A stretch of DNA of 64,000 nt from Rutidosis leptorrhynchoides (GCF_046630445.1 NC_092333.1:186497001-186561000), one strand, 5' to 3'. Shown: positions 11,287 through 22,742, counted from the stretch's first letter. A program made the numbers and translations. Notes: generated by a model not told the origin, from the sequence alone.

Positions 11287-12406
11287 CTAGCGGGCATCTC
11301 TGGCGTTCATGTTGAAGACTCTTCCACGTGCTGGCCTGCCATCCTTCTTCTTGTTGGGACATTCATTCCTGAAGTGGCCCTGCTGACCGCACTCATTGCA
11401 CTTCCTTGGTCCACTTGGGTTTGTCCTCACAGCTGGGGTGGTGCTCTTACAATCTCTGTCGACGTGTCCAACCCTTTTACACTCCTCACACACTACGTAG
11501 CAGTGTCCAATGTGATGCTTGTAGCATCTCTTACACTGAGGAAGGGTACCTTTGTAGTTAGGGTTAGAGCTAGGGTTCGGGTTAAGGTTCCTTCAGTCGT
11601 TGTTTCCCTTAAAATTCTCATACCTCTTAGCTGGGTTTTAATCAAAACCTTTACCCTTGTTTCTGTCCCACTTATGTTTCCCATTACTAGCTCCGGATTC
11701 AGATTTCGCCTTCTCTGGCTCTTGGCGGGTAATTTGATTCATCAGGGTGTGCGTCATGCGCATAGCTTCTGGGACATTTACTGGTTTCGAAGAAGTGACA
11801 TTTCCCTGAATGTCCATGGGGAGTCCCCACAGATACCTCTCCATCCGTTTGTACTCCGTAGTAACCATTGTGGGGCACATCAAAGCTAACTCCAAGTACC
11901 TTCGATTATAGCCATCAAGGTCAGTTCCTACAACTTTCAGTTCCGAAAATTCCGCTACCATTTTCTGAATTTCGGTTCTGGGGCAGTATTCCTCAATCAT
12001 AGCCCTCTTAAACTCCTCCCATGGTGTAGCGTAAGCTTCGTCAATTCCCTGAGCCTGGGCGAGCGTGTTCTACCAAGTCAAAGCGCCATCCGACAAAGTG
12101 CAGGATGCGAACTTAGTCTTATTCCCTTCGGAGCAGTTACTCACACGGAACACAGATTCCAACTTTTCAAACCATCTCGTCAGCCCAACTGGCCCTTCTG
12201 TTACACTGAAATTGTGGGGCTTACAACTCTGAAATTCCTTGAAAGTGCACCCATTCTGGATGTTCTGGTTAGCCGGTGGAGCTTGGGGGTTGGCATTTGC
12301 CATAGCTGCGGCTATTCGCCATAGCTGCGGCTACTCGAGTGGCTATCATCTCCTCAATCTGTGTTGCTGTGGGCATTTCCCTTGGACCTCTTTCGTTAAC
12401 CATCGA
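11287..12406 (-). pseudogene. Gypsy gag, element D
   Basis: The start at 12406 (MVNERGPREMPTATQIEEMI) opens a gag N-terminus. The gag core follows in another frame (GCTFKEFQSCKPHNF, GLTRWFEKLESVF, KFASCTLSDGALTW), then EYKRMERYLWGLP and zinc knuckles CEECKRVGHVDRDC and CNECGQQGHFRNEC. The frame change between the N-terminus and the core coincides with a 19-bp tandem duplication at 12299-12336 (two copies of gccatagctgcggctaYtc). Because 19 is not a multiple of three, that duplication by itself breaks the gene. Further stops occur near 12070 and 11640. Confidence 0.83.
12299..12336. repeat. 19-bp tandem duplication that frameshifts gag
   Basis: Two adjacent copies, 12299-12317 and 12318-12336, differing at one base (tattc against tactc). 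Removing one copy would reconnect the gag N-terminal frame with the gag core frame, so this is a visible inactivating lesion. Confidence 0.9.
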
Positions 12407-12691
12407 TCTTCCAAACAAAAGTTTTGACTTAAGTCAAAATCCATTAACCAACAACGTCAAGGCATAAGGTAAACAACATGGAAGCAACACAATACACGTT
12501 AACTATGCATGACAAACAAGCAGTAGATAGCACAAAAGCCAACATGTAATAAAATGCCGTACAATAAATCAACAATAGTAATTCCATTCATAGTAAGAAA
12601 ATTGCATACAACAGCATAATGTTCGTACAATACATAAATGAAAAACAGGAAACTACTAACGGGATACATAAAGAAATCTAATACAACAGTC

Positions 12692-13555
12692 CTAGGGTGA
12701 GGGTGGGTAAATGATGTCCATCAGGTGGGTCATCAAGTCCTCGAGCTTAGTTACCCGAGCACGGAGGGCACGCACTTCCCTTGCCAGTTCCTCGACGGTG
12801 GGAGATGCTGGTGGGGCAGGTGGTGCAGATGGTGCAGGTGGTGTAAATGGTCCAGATGATGCGGATGTAGTACTAGAAGTAGACGACACTGAGCGGGCGA
12901 CCTTATGCACAAATGGATCGGCAGGATACGGTACAACCCGCTTACGGGCTGTGACCCTAACCAACTGTCCATGTGCGTTCACGAATGGCTTACCTCCATT
13001 AACCCCTAGAATAACAGTACCATCGAAGCGGTACCGCTTCTTCGGTGGGGTAAAGGGTGGCTGCACGGGCTCCTCCTCGGGGTCCTCCTCAGAATCCTCC
13101 GTGGGATCCTCCTCGCTGGTGTCGTCGGATGATGATCCGTCTGAATCGTCTGAAGGTAGTGCAGGTACATCACGGGCGGGAGAAAGTGTCTGGCCGGTGG
13201 TCATTAGTCGATATCTGCCAGGTGTAATCAGTACGACACGTCCATCAGCGGTGCATCTAACCCAATGTCCACGCTCATTATGGAAGGGACCGTCCCCGTC
13301 TCCCCCAGGAATCACAGTACCATCGGAATGATGTTGTGGCCCCGAGAGTCTAGGGTTGGGTGGAGCTGAAATCTCCTCGGGGTCCTCATCTCAGTCTGAG
13401 ATGTCCATTAGGTCAATCGCGTGTCTACTATCTCCAGAAGACAAATCGTCAGAGTCGCCAGAGTGTAGCGGTGAGTCAGCAACAATAGTAGGCGAGGTAG
13501 CAAACGTATCTGAGTCACTCTAGAAGTCAAGGGTCATGGGCGGCATGTCCGACAT
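12692..13555 (-). pseudogene. Accessory ORF1 of element D with duplicated internal module
   Basis: The frame opens with ATG at 13555 (MSDMPPMTLDF), is interrupted by two in-frame stops near 13520 and 13390, and is then open for 207 codons to 12692. It is not a known enzyme. Visible parts are Asp/Glu/Ser-rich acidic stretches (SDDTSEEDPTEDSEEDPEE), a Pro/Ala/Ser linker, and a C-terminal heptad-like helix (EELAREVRALRARVTKLEDL) likely to form a coiled coil. A roughly 30-residue module is present twice: GDGPFHNERGHWVRCTADGR and NGGKPFVNAHGQLVRVTARK share the pattern G..PF.N..G..VR.TA..RVV. It sits between primer site and gag, so it is either an N-terminal gag extension or an extra ORF. Confidence 0.6.
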
Positions 13556-13880
13556 CTGAATAAGGAAAAATAACTTTTTTCATGTCTCTAAGAGATATAG
13601 CAAGCACGTAATCAGGTACTACATCATCCTAGCAGTACGTAGCATGGCAATCGTAACAGTATCAAACAAAAATAACATGCAATCAAAGGCAGATAGTAGC
13701 ATGCAGTAGCGAGAAAATAGCAGTAGCATACAGCAAGTTCACATAGGAGTAAAAGTGAGCAGTAGCATGCAGCAGTTCTGCAGAAACAAGTAAACGAGCA
13801 AGTTGTAGATTAGTCCTATTAGCGAATCCTACTCGACTCGGTCAAGACACACTAATGCAACTTAATTCCCTACAATCGAT

Positions 13881-13892
13881 GCTCTGATACCA
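13881..13892 (-). other. Primer-binding site (tRNA-Met type), element D
   Basis: Minus-strand TGGTATCAGAGC, two bases inside the LTR end ...GGGTGTCACA. It places the LTR that begins on the plus strand at 13895 as the 5' LTR. Confidence 0.9.
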
Positions 13893-13894
13893 AA

Positions 13895-14519
13895 TGTGAC
13901 ACCCCGTACAAAACCATCATGTACGAATCGTCAACAACAGGTCCATTACACGGTATAATACTACATGCTGTTTTAAAACAAGTTTTGCATTCATGAAAAG
14001 ATAACTTTTTACAAAAGATAGCGTGACACAAAGGTCGTTACAAAGCCATTATTCAAAATAACATAAGTTGCGAATGCAAAATAAAAGTTCCATGATTGAG
14101 ACATCTCTAAGTAATGCAGCGGAAGTTTAACACAGCAAGTCTGTAACGGCAAGTCTATAACACCAAGACAGTAAGTCTAACAGCGAAAGCAACAACGTCT
14201 AAGCACCTGAGAAATACACGCTTAAAGTTCAACAAGAATGTTGGTGAGCTATAGTTTGTTTGTAATCAGTAATGTAATGTAGACCACGAGATTTTGTATT
14301 CAGAACAGTATGAAAAGTATATACTTATCCGTGGGCACCCGGTAACTAACTTAACGTAATATTACCACCTAAAAGTACACTTGGCGAGTGCGTTTATTTA
14401 CGAAGTATTAAACACCCGTTGAATGCTAGCGCGCCTAGCCCAAGTGGGGATGTCAAACCCTATGGATCCATATCTAAGATTCGAGTTCACCAGTTCATAA
14501 ACCAATGACTAAACGTTAC
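13895..14519 (-). mobile_element. 5' LTR of element D, left segment
   Basis: Begins on the plus strand with tgtgacaccccgtac next to the primer site. It is interrupted at 14519 by element 1, whose TSD copy gttac is 14515-14519. The same LTR continues at 21893-21898 between the two insertions and at 30724-32931, giving a reconstructed LTR length of about 2.84 kb. Confidence 0.8.
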
Positions 14520-17142
14520 TGTAACATCCCGCGTTTTTCCGTTAAATTTAATTTTAACACCGTCTTTTTTTTTTTTAAAACATAATCTTTCGTATTTAAA
14601 TTAATAGTTTTCGTGAGTAACGTTCATTATATTCCCGCTATTTAATTTTGACATCACCCGTTTACTCGAGCGTTTTAAAAATATTCGTTTGGTTAATTCC
14701 CGCACCCGCTTTGAAACATGAGGGACTTAAGTTGACAAGTGGGCAAAGTGGTGACTAGGTCAACTAGTCAACCACTTCACCTCCTCCATTCATTTCCACC
14801 AACACTTTCACCTTCTTCCTCCCTTTTTCTCTCTACTTCCCTTTTATGAACACAAAACCCTCAAACACAAATTCATCATCTAAAACCGAATCATGGAGCA
14901 AACATCAAAACAAATTGTACTTTTGGAATCCTCGTTTCATCCTCTTCGATTTGATACTAGTCTCATGGCATGAGGTAAGAATTTCTCATGAAACCCTAAC
15001 TTGTTAAATTCGTTTTTAGACTTGTCAAGTGGTTAATTAGTGTCTATGGCTCGTAGGGATGTCGTGTATGTAATTTGTATGCTCGTTCTTCGTGTTTTGA
15101 AAATATGACATGAACACCCAAATGGGTCTAGCTTAATCTTGAGTTTTGGTTGCTCAAATGATGTTATAAGATAAAGTGTATGTGTTAAAAGTGTTAGTTA
15201 CTTCATTAGCTTCGTTTTGATATGTTGGATGATGAAAAACTAGCTCAATAACATGAAATGTGTTTTTGGTGAATCGATTATCGTTTTGGTAGGAACTTGA
15301 CGCGGTTGAATGCTAGTTGAGACACTTGTTTGAATGTATGCTAGTTAACTAGTTAAATTGTATGCGTAAATAGCTTCGAAATGGTGTGATGTATGCTAGC
15401 GTTTGATTAGTGAATCATAAGTCTCATTTGTGTCGAAATTGATTTTGAAACGATAACGTGGCTAGTGATTTTGACGTAGTAAATGTTTATTGAAACTTGG
15501 AATATGCGTCTAGTTGCAATTTATGCGTTATTACCTTCAAAACGTCATATCATTTGTATGTTAAAAGTTCCCGAATCATAAAATGCGTTTCTTTGATTTT
15601 TGGTTGAAAATGATGAACTTTGATGATGTTTTCGATTTGGAAATTGTCGGTTATGATCTATGAAAAGTGTTTAGTTGTATTCCTTGTTAAAATACCTTTC
15701 CAACGACGTGAGATACATGTTTAGGAGGTTTGCGGTTTGTGAGTTAGGATTATTTGGGTTTTGGGTCGTGCTTACTTGAAAACTGACCAGAATTGCCTGT
15801 ACAGGAAATGGCGCGGCGCGCACCCCACCCTGCGCGGCGCGCAGATAGACCTGGTCAGATTCTGACCTCTTTGTCCCATTTCACGTGAAATGTTTGACTA
15901 GCTACCGACCTCCGATTCACATGAAACTTGTTTTAATATACTTGTATATGAATATTTAGCATAGAAAAATAGTTCGGGACCCGACCCGAACGCGTTGACT
16001 TTTTCGTTGACTTTGACCAAGTTTGACTTTTAGTCAAACTTAACCAAACTTTTATACAATCATTCTAACATGCTTTTATACTTGTTTCTTGTATGAAACT
16101 TGACAACGTGATTCACATGCTATACTTAATCGAGTCGTAACGAGCCATAGGACTAATTGAACACATTTCGCCCGACCTTGTGTCGTAACCAGTTAATTGA
16201 TACAACTTACTTGTTTAGGTCAAGGCTAAGCAACTTTCATGCATACGTTACTTTGTGAAGTACTTTTATACTCGTGCACTCGAGGTGAGATCATAGTCCC
16301 ACCTTTTCAACAACTTTTTATACTTTTAAATTGTGGGCTGAGAAACATATACTTTGTTACATTTTGTACTACTTACTTTTATACTTTGAACACAAGTACA
16401 AGGAAACAAACATTCCACAGCGAGTTAGAACAAAAATCCTCAATTCGATTATCATTAGTTACACTTGCAGGGTGTAAGCGAGAACTTATATTGTGTGGCC
16501 ATACGGGTTTGACAAACCCTCATTACGGACGGTTCGCTACCGTCTACGGATGAAATATATTTTCGAGAAACAGTGTATGTTCTAACACTATTGTGATGGG
16601 GTTCTATGGAAGGAAACGTTAAGTCTTGATAATTGGGTGCTCGCGAACAATACTTTTGGAATGCAAATGATTTTGATAATCAACTATGGGAATACTAAAT
16701 CTTGTGGTTCAAAAACAACGTTTACAAATACATCTATGATTTCACCAACGTTTTTCGTTGACAGTTTTCTATATGTTTCTCAGGTTCATACTCGGCTACT
16801 TGATACATGCTTCCGCACTCTTTGATTACTTGATTGGAGTCAACCATGCATGCATACGCTAGGGATAGCACTTTTGGATTCAAACTTTTGTTTACATACT
16901 TACGCTATTTATAGCAACTGTGTTTTTAAACTAATTATGTCGCAAGTTATTTCATTTATACTTATACTCTTGTAAACTTAAACTTGTCGTCGAACGGTTT
17001 TGTAAACTAAACTTGCAAGTCTTGTACCTTTCAAATGAACGCGACATAATTTTGGTCAAACGAGTCTCATATAGGGACTACGACCACGTAACGGGACCTA
17101 AGTAGTCGGCGCCGTCAATGACGATTTGGTCGGGTCGCTACA
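14520..17142 (+). mobile_element. Element 1 5' LTR (2623 bp)
   Basis: Long LTR with a pyrimidine-rich leader region (14780-14840) and a GC-rich pair of palindromic motifs (ggcgcggcgcgc and gcgcggcgcgc) at about 15809-15843. It ends with a conserved block, cgtcaatgacgatttggtcg, that is shared with the end of the large solo LTR at 58980-59008. Reading frames of 104 and 62 codons inside it occur identically in both LTRs and show no protein signature. Confidence 0.93.
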
Positions 17143-17144
17143 GA

Positions 17145-17156
17145 TGGTATCAGAGC
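17145..17156 (+). other. Primer-binding site, element 1
   Basis: TGGTATCAGAGC two bases after the LTR end GCTACA (17142), the standard initiator-tRNA-Met site of plant gypsy elements. It fixes plus orientation. Confidence 0.93.
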
Positions 17157-18365
17157 GTTGGTTGTAGGGAACTAGGACGTGCATTAGTGTGTCTGACAGA
17201 GTCGTTAGGACGCATTAGTGAGTCTAGACTACAACCGGATAGTTAGCATTTGCATTCTGACATACATTTGCTATAGATAGCACTTACTTGACTACTTGTG
17301 CATTATACTTGAATCATTCTTAGGCAAACTTTTAAATGGTACCCAACCTTCATCATACGAGCTCGTATTCTGCCACCTTGGTTCGGGAACTCTGACTCCA
17401 TGGTTGTTATTCACCCCGTCTCATCTTACTATTCATGAGTATTGTAAAGTCACCGTCACTACTCTAGATGAGTATCGTCATCACTGTTTATCGCTACGGT
17501 TGCGTACTACTCGTTATCATGACTCGTTACTCTTTTCGTACCTAAATACATTATTGTTTGAATCGAACCGATTTGACGTGAACAATCATTTATACACTTC
17601 CCACGGGGAAACGCTTCTTTAGAGTTGTAGAAACTCTTTCGATTTAATACGAGTCACGTTTGAAACGTCGTTACATTTTGTTCATTTTAGATTTTCGCGA
17701 TGACACGAACTTGAAACTATGGAGTGATGTGGGAATGGAAGTATGAGTTAGCGTAATATAACTAAACTCGATCAACGTAGTTATATTACGGTAAGACATA
17801 CCAAAGTTCTAGTGACGCGTGATGGTGGTTAGACTCGATCAACCTAAACACCACGATGTGCCATGTACATGACTTCACCTTTTCAGGTTTGGACATCCGA
17901 AAACTCCGAGAATATTTATAACAACCAATCCGGGGACACACCTTCAATTATTGTCAAATTATATTTATGCTTCCGAATGAATTACCGATTCCATTCGACT
18001 TCAACCGTATGTCGCACGGGTATACTAGCTCGTCCTCGCGCAGTCTTATTGACTAACTACAATTTACTCGTTATGCTCACATCGGGGCGGAAACTTCTCT
18101 TGCATCACCCTCGTACTTCCGGTTCAGGAGGTCCTTATTCTAAATTCTCAATGGAGAGCGACTCTTCACGTCATACAAGTATTCGCCGCGAGGGTGGATA
18201 GTCCTAACAATCGTTTTCAAAACCCGATAAGAACTTGCCCCGACGAACGTTTTTGGAAACCGATAAATCTTCCGCGACGCGAATTTTCTTGAGAAACTTG
18301 TCCTAGCTAACGTTTTCAATTCCTAGCAAACTTGTTCAATATGCCTTAGGGAAATGTACCCCGTT
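17157..18365 (+). other. Element 1 internal non-coding region
   Basis: About 1.2 kb between primer site and the integrase remnant, where gag, protease and RT would be in an autonomous relative. I see only short unrelated frames and no zinc knuckle, DTGA or YxDD-type motif. Near 17735-17840 the string actcgatcaac occurs twice in two similar 60-70 bp blocks (17740-17790 and 17815-17850). Confidence 0.6.
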
Positions 18366-19250
18366 TCGGATCGAGATCCTCGTTTCACTTCTAGATTTTG
18401 GAGTACCTTACAAAAAGCCTCGGGACCGCGTTTAGACATGAGTACCGCGTACCATCCACAACCCGACGGACCGAACAAACATACGATTTAAGTCTTGAAA
18501 ACCATAATACGAATTTGTATTACCAACTTCAAATTTTCTTGAGAAACGTCTTTGCCTTTAATCAAACTCTCTTACTACAAAATTTTCATTCGAGTATTGA
18601 CGCCACGCCTTCGAAACCTTATATGACCGGAAACGTCATTCTCCTTTTGTCGAAACAAGTAAACGATGATCAATTCACCGGGGCCGAGTTTATTCATGAG
18701 CAACCGAGAAAATTTATTCATATTCAGGTAAAACCCTACGCGACTCGTAGTCGCCAAAAGAACTATGCCGATGTTAGACGTGAACCTCTCGAATTCCAAG
18801 TGGGTAACCGCGTCACTTTAAGAGTCGCACCTTGGAAAAGTGCAATCCGTTTCGGGAAACGTAGGAAGCTAAATCCGCTATATTTCGATCCTTTAAATTC
18901 TTGGGGTGTTTTGGACCCGTCGCTAGCCGTTTAGATTTTTCCGACTCATTTTGGGTCTCCGTTTATCCTACATTCGATGTATCAACTCAAAGACGTGTTT
19001 TGCGAAACGAGAACTTGTTATCTCCTTTGATGAACTCACTATCGACGATAACCCTCATTTCCTAGGAGGACCGGTTGAAACCATAAATCGTGAAGCCAAA
19101 CCTTAAAACAACATATGATCCCGACCGTTAAAATTCGTTGAAATACCCTAGGACGTACTTCTCCCTCACTCGTAGAATTGGCAACGCAAGATCTCGAGGA
19201 AGATTCAACAACTACTACTTCCAACTAAATTTCGGGACGAAATTTCTTTT
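18366..19250 (+). pseudogene. Integrase remnant of element 1
   Basis: From 18366 the plus strand reads [13 protein letters not shown] and then [11 protein letters not shown], the second half of a gypsy integrase core including the second catalytic Asp. Where the catalytic Glu is expected (GQSERT in relatives) the copy reads GPNKHT, so the Glu is replaced, and a stop follows. In another frame (about 18670-18934) the C-terminal domain reads YADVRREPLEFQVGNRVTL and IRFGKRRKLNP. Past a stop at about 18934, further C-terminal scraps continue to about 19250. The LTRs are young while the integrase is this decayed, which shows the decay preceded the last transposition. Confidence 0.85.
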
Positions 19251-19263
19251 GAGGCGTGGATAA
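19251..19263 (+). other. Polypurine tract region of element 1
   Basis: The sequence gaggcgtggataa lies immediately before LTR start TGTAACATCC. It follows the ttcgggacgaaatttc block commonly seen before the 3' LTR of plant Tekay-type gypsy elements. Confidence 0.7.
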
Positions 19264-21887
19264 TGTAACATCCCGCGTTTTTCCGTTAAATTTAATTTTA
19301 ACACCGTCTTTTTTTTTTTTTAAAACATAATCTTTCGTATTTAAATTAATAGTTTTCGTGAGTAACGTTCATTATATTCCCGCTATTTAATTTTGACATC
19401 ACCCGTTTACTCGAGCGTTTTAAAAATATTCGTTTGGTTAATTCCCGCACCCGCTTTGAAACATGAGGGACTTAAGTTGACAAGTGGTCAAAGTGGTGAC
19501 TAGGTCAACTAGTCAACCACTTCACCTCCTCCATTCATTTCCACCAACACTTTCACCTTCTTCCTCCCTTTTTCTCTCTACTTCCCTTTTATGAACACAA
19601 AACCCTCAAACACAAATTCATCATCTAAAACCGAATCATGGAGCAAACATCAAAACAAATTGTACTTTTGGAATCCTCGTTTCATCCTCTTCGATTTGAT
19701 ACTAGTCTCATGGCATGAGGTAAGAATTTCTCATGAAACCCTAACTTGTTAAATTCGTTTTTAGACTTGTCAAGTGGTTAATTAGTGTCTATGGCTCGTA
19801 GGGATGTCGTGTATGTAATTTGTATGCTCGTTCTTCGTGTTTTGAAAATATGACATGAACACCCAAATGGGTCTAGCTTAATCTTGAGTTTTGGTTGCTC
19901 AAATGATGTTATAAGATAAAGTGTATGTGTTAAAAGTGTTAGTTACTTCATTAGCTTCGTTTTGATATGTTGGATGATGAAAAACTAGCTCAATAACATG
20001 AAATGTGTTTTTGGTGAATCGATTATCGTTTTGGTAGGAACTTGACGCGGTTGAATGCTAGTTGAGACACTTGTTTGAATGTATGCTAGTTAACTAGTTA
20101 AATTGTATGCGTAAATAGCTTCGAAATGGTGTGATGTATGCTAGCGTTTGATTAGTGAATCATAAGTCTCATTTGTGTCGAAATTGATTTTGAAACGATA
20201 ACGTGGCTAGTGATTTTGACGTAGTAAATGTTTATTGAAACTTGGAATATGCGTCTAGTTGCAATGTATGCGTTATTACCTTCAAAACGTCATATCATTT
20301 GTATGTTAAAAGTTCCCGAATCATAAAATGCGTTTCTTTGATTTTTGGTTGAAAATGATGAACTTTGATGATGTTTTCGATTTGGAAATTGTCGGTTATG
20401 ATCTATGAAAAGTGTTTAGTTGTATTCCTTGTTAAAATACCTTTCCAACGACGTGAGATACATGTTTAGGAGGTTTGCGGTTTGTGAGTTAGGATTATTT
20501 GGGTTTTGGGTCGTGCTTACTTGAAAACTGACCAGAATTGCCTGTACAGGAAATGGCGCGGCGCGCACCCCACCCCGCGCGGCGCGCAGATAGACCTGGT
20601 CAGATTCTGACCTCTTTGTCCCATTTCACGTGAAATGTTTGACTAGCTACCGACCTCCGATTCACATGAAACTTGTTTTAATATACTTGTATATGAATAT
20701 TTAGCATAGAAAAATAGTTCGGGACCCGACCCGAATGCGTTGACTTTTTCGTTGACTTTGACCAAGTTTGACTTTTAGTCAAACTTAACCAAACTTTTAT
20801 ACAATCATTCTAACATGCTTTTATACTTGTTTCTTGTATGAAACTTGACAACGTGATTCACATGCTATACTTAATCGAGTCGTAACGAGCCATAGGACTA
20901 ATTGAACACATTTCGCCCGACCTTGTGTCGTAACCGGTTAATTGATACAACTTACTTGTTTAGGTCAAGGCTAAGCAACTTTCATGCATACGTTACTTTG
21001 TGAAGTACTTTTATACTCGTGCACTCGAGGTGAGATCATAGTCCCACCTTTTCAACAACTTTTTATACTTTTAAATTGTGGGCTGAGAAACATATACTTT
21101 GTTACATTTTGTACTACTTACTTTTATACTTTGAACACAAGTACAAGGAAACAAACATTCCACAGCGAGTTAGAACAAAAATCCTCAATTCGATTATCAT
21201 TAGTTACACTTGCAGGGTGTAAGCGAGAACTTATATTGTGTGGCCATACGGGTTTGACAAACCCTCATTACGGACGGTTCGCTACCGTCTACGGATGAAA
21301 TATATTTTCGAGAAACAGTGTATGTTCTAACACTATTGTGATGGGGTTCTATGGAAGGAAACGTTAAGTCTTGATAATTGGGTGCTCGCGAACAATACTT
21401 TTGGAATGCAAATGATTTTGATAATCAACTATGGGAATACTAAATCTTGTGGTTCAAAAACAACGTTTACAAATACATCTATGATTTCACCAACGTTTTT
21501 CGTTGACAGTTTTCTATATGTTTCTCAGGTTCATACTCGGCTACTTGATACATGCTTCCGCACTCTTTGATTACTTGATTGGAGTCAACCATGCATGCAT
21601 ACGCTAGGGATAGCACTTTTGGATTCAAACTTTTGTTTACATACTTACGCTATTTATAGCAACTGTGTTTTTAAACTAATTATGTCGCAAGTTATTTCAT
21701 TTATACTTATACTCTTGTAAACTTAAACTTGTCGTCGAACGGTTTTGTAAACTAAACTTGCAAGTCTTGTACCTTTCAAATGAACGCGACATAATTTTGG
21801 TCAAACGAGTCTCATATAGGGACTACGACCACGTAACGGGACCTAAGTAGTCGGCGCCGTCAATGACGATTTGGTCGGGTCGCTACA
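19264..21887 (+). mobile_element. Element 1 3' LTR (2624 bp)
   Basis: Nearly identical to 14520-17142. Differences I could see: ggtcaaag for gggcaaag near 19488, caatgtatg for caatttatg near 20268, accccgcg for accctgcg near 20573, gaatgcg for gaacgcg near 20733, accggtt for accagtt near 20936, and one extra T in the T-run. It ends GCTACA followed by TSD gttac. Confidence 0.93.
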
Positions 21888-22615
21888 GTTACCGAGCTTG
21901 TAACAACCCTACCCGTAATACAAACGATCACGCGGAAATATCAAATAAATTTTTTTTTCCTGGAACAGCATATGGCGCGGCGCGCCATATGGCCGCACGG
22001 CGCGCCAAACTGGCCTGTCCAAAAAGGAATAAAATGCGAAAATGTTTGACCACTTCCCGACGTGTTTATACAAAACGCTTTTCACAACCTATTCATATAT
22101 GAAAAACTAACACGTTCCATTCATAAAATAAGTTTTACGAGGCCGGGCCCACATCGGCCGTTTTACGACTTTCATACGAAAATACAAGTTTTCAATCACA
22201 TGATTTGTAATACAAAATAAAGACCGAGCATGGCGATTGGGGATACGCTACCCAATCCTAATTAATCCAAAAGCAAGCCTTCTAAAGCTACTACGCGAGC
22301 CACTAGTTCCCACGCTTACCCGAGCCACCGCATCCAAGCAAATCTATAAAAATGTAAACAACGAGAGGGTAAGCTAACGCTTAGTGAGTGAGAATATACT
22401 ACATACATATATATGCATAAAATGGACACGCCACACAAATAATCAAAATACCGCATACCGGAGCATCCAAGCATAAAGGCAAGCTAAGCTAAGCATACCG
22501 TATAATCACTAAGCAACAAGCTAAAGATATCCACAAAATATAAGTTCACCAACGATGATGTGAACAACGCCAAATAAGCTACACCCGGAGGGTTAGCTAC
22601 ATCACAACAATACGT

Positions 22616-22617
<2 letters not shown>

Positions 22618-22662
<45 letters not shown>
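22618..22662. repeat. (TA)n microsatellite in element 2 3' LTR
   Basis: Pure TA run. The counterpart in the 5' LTR at 28715-28765 is slightly longer, so the tract has drifted since insertion. Confidence 0.95.
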
Positions 22663-22664
<2 letters not shown>

Positions 22665-22742
22665 ACAATATATAAACGCCCAAGGTTAACCAATCGTAAA
22701 AAGGAATGGTACTCGAATTTCCCATCGGTGTTCATAACAACC

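Larger units (their letters stand above)
10846..13894 (-). mobile_element. Ty3/gypsy element D, internal region with ORF1-gag-PR only
   Basis: From its primer site (13881-13892) the minus strand reads accessory ORF1, gag with zinc knuckles and a protease. The protease frame then ends with a stop (10865-10867) only about ten bases before a polypurine tract (GAAAAAGGGGC) and an LTR start. Reverse transcriptase, RNase H and integrase are absent, so this is a gag-protease non-autonomous structure or a clean internal deletion. The LTRs at its two ends do not match each other (TGTAACAGACTG at 10845 against TGTAACGACCCG at 32931), so a simple single insertion does not explain it. Confidence 0.75.
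14520..21887 (+). mobile_element. Element 1: complete, very young, non-autonomous Ty3/gypsy LTR element
   Basis: Complete insertion with 5-bp target-site duplications gttac (14515-14519 and 21888-21892), two LTRs of about 2.62 kb beginning TGTAACATCC and ending GCTACA, a primer-binding site and a purine-rich tract. The internal region is only about 2.1 kb and retains just a decayed integrase. By eye the LTRs differ at about five substitutions plus one base in a T-run, so insertion is recent. Since it encodes no usable gag, protease or RT, it must have been mobilised by proteins of a related autonomous element. It lies inside the element D LTR, opposite in orientation to element 2. Confidence 0.93.

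Noticed and set aside
11374-11889. A 171-codon plus-strand frame
   Set aside because: Antisense of gag in element D; no domain of its own.
12711-13331. A 206-codon plus-strand frame
   Set aside because: Antisense shadow of the element D accessory ORF. The minus frame has coherent features (acidic stretches, coiled coil, repeated module).
16239-16825. Frames of 104 and 62 codons in the element 1 LTR, repeated at 20984-21570
   Set aside because: They are identical because the LTRs are identical. They have no protein signature and lie in untranslated LTR sequence.
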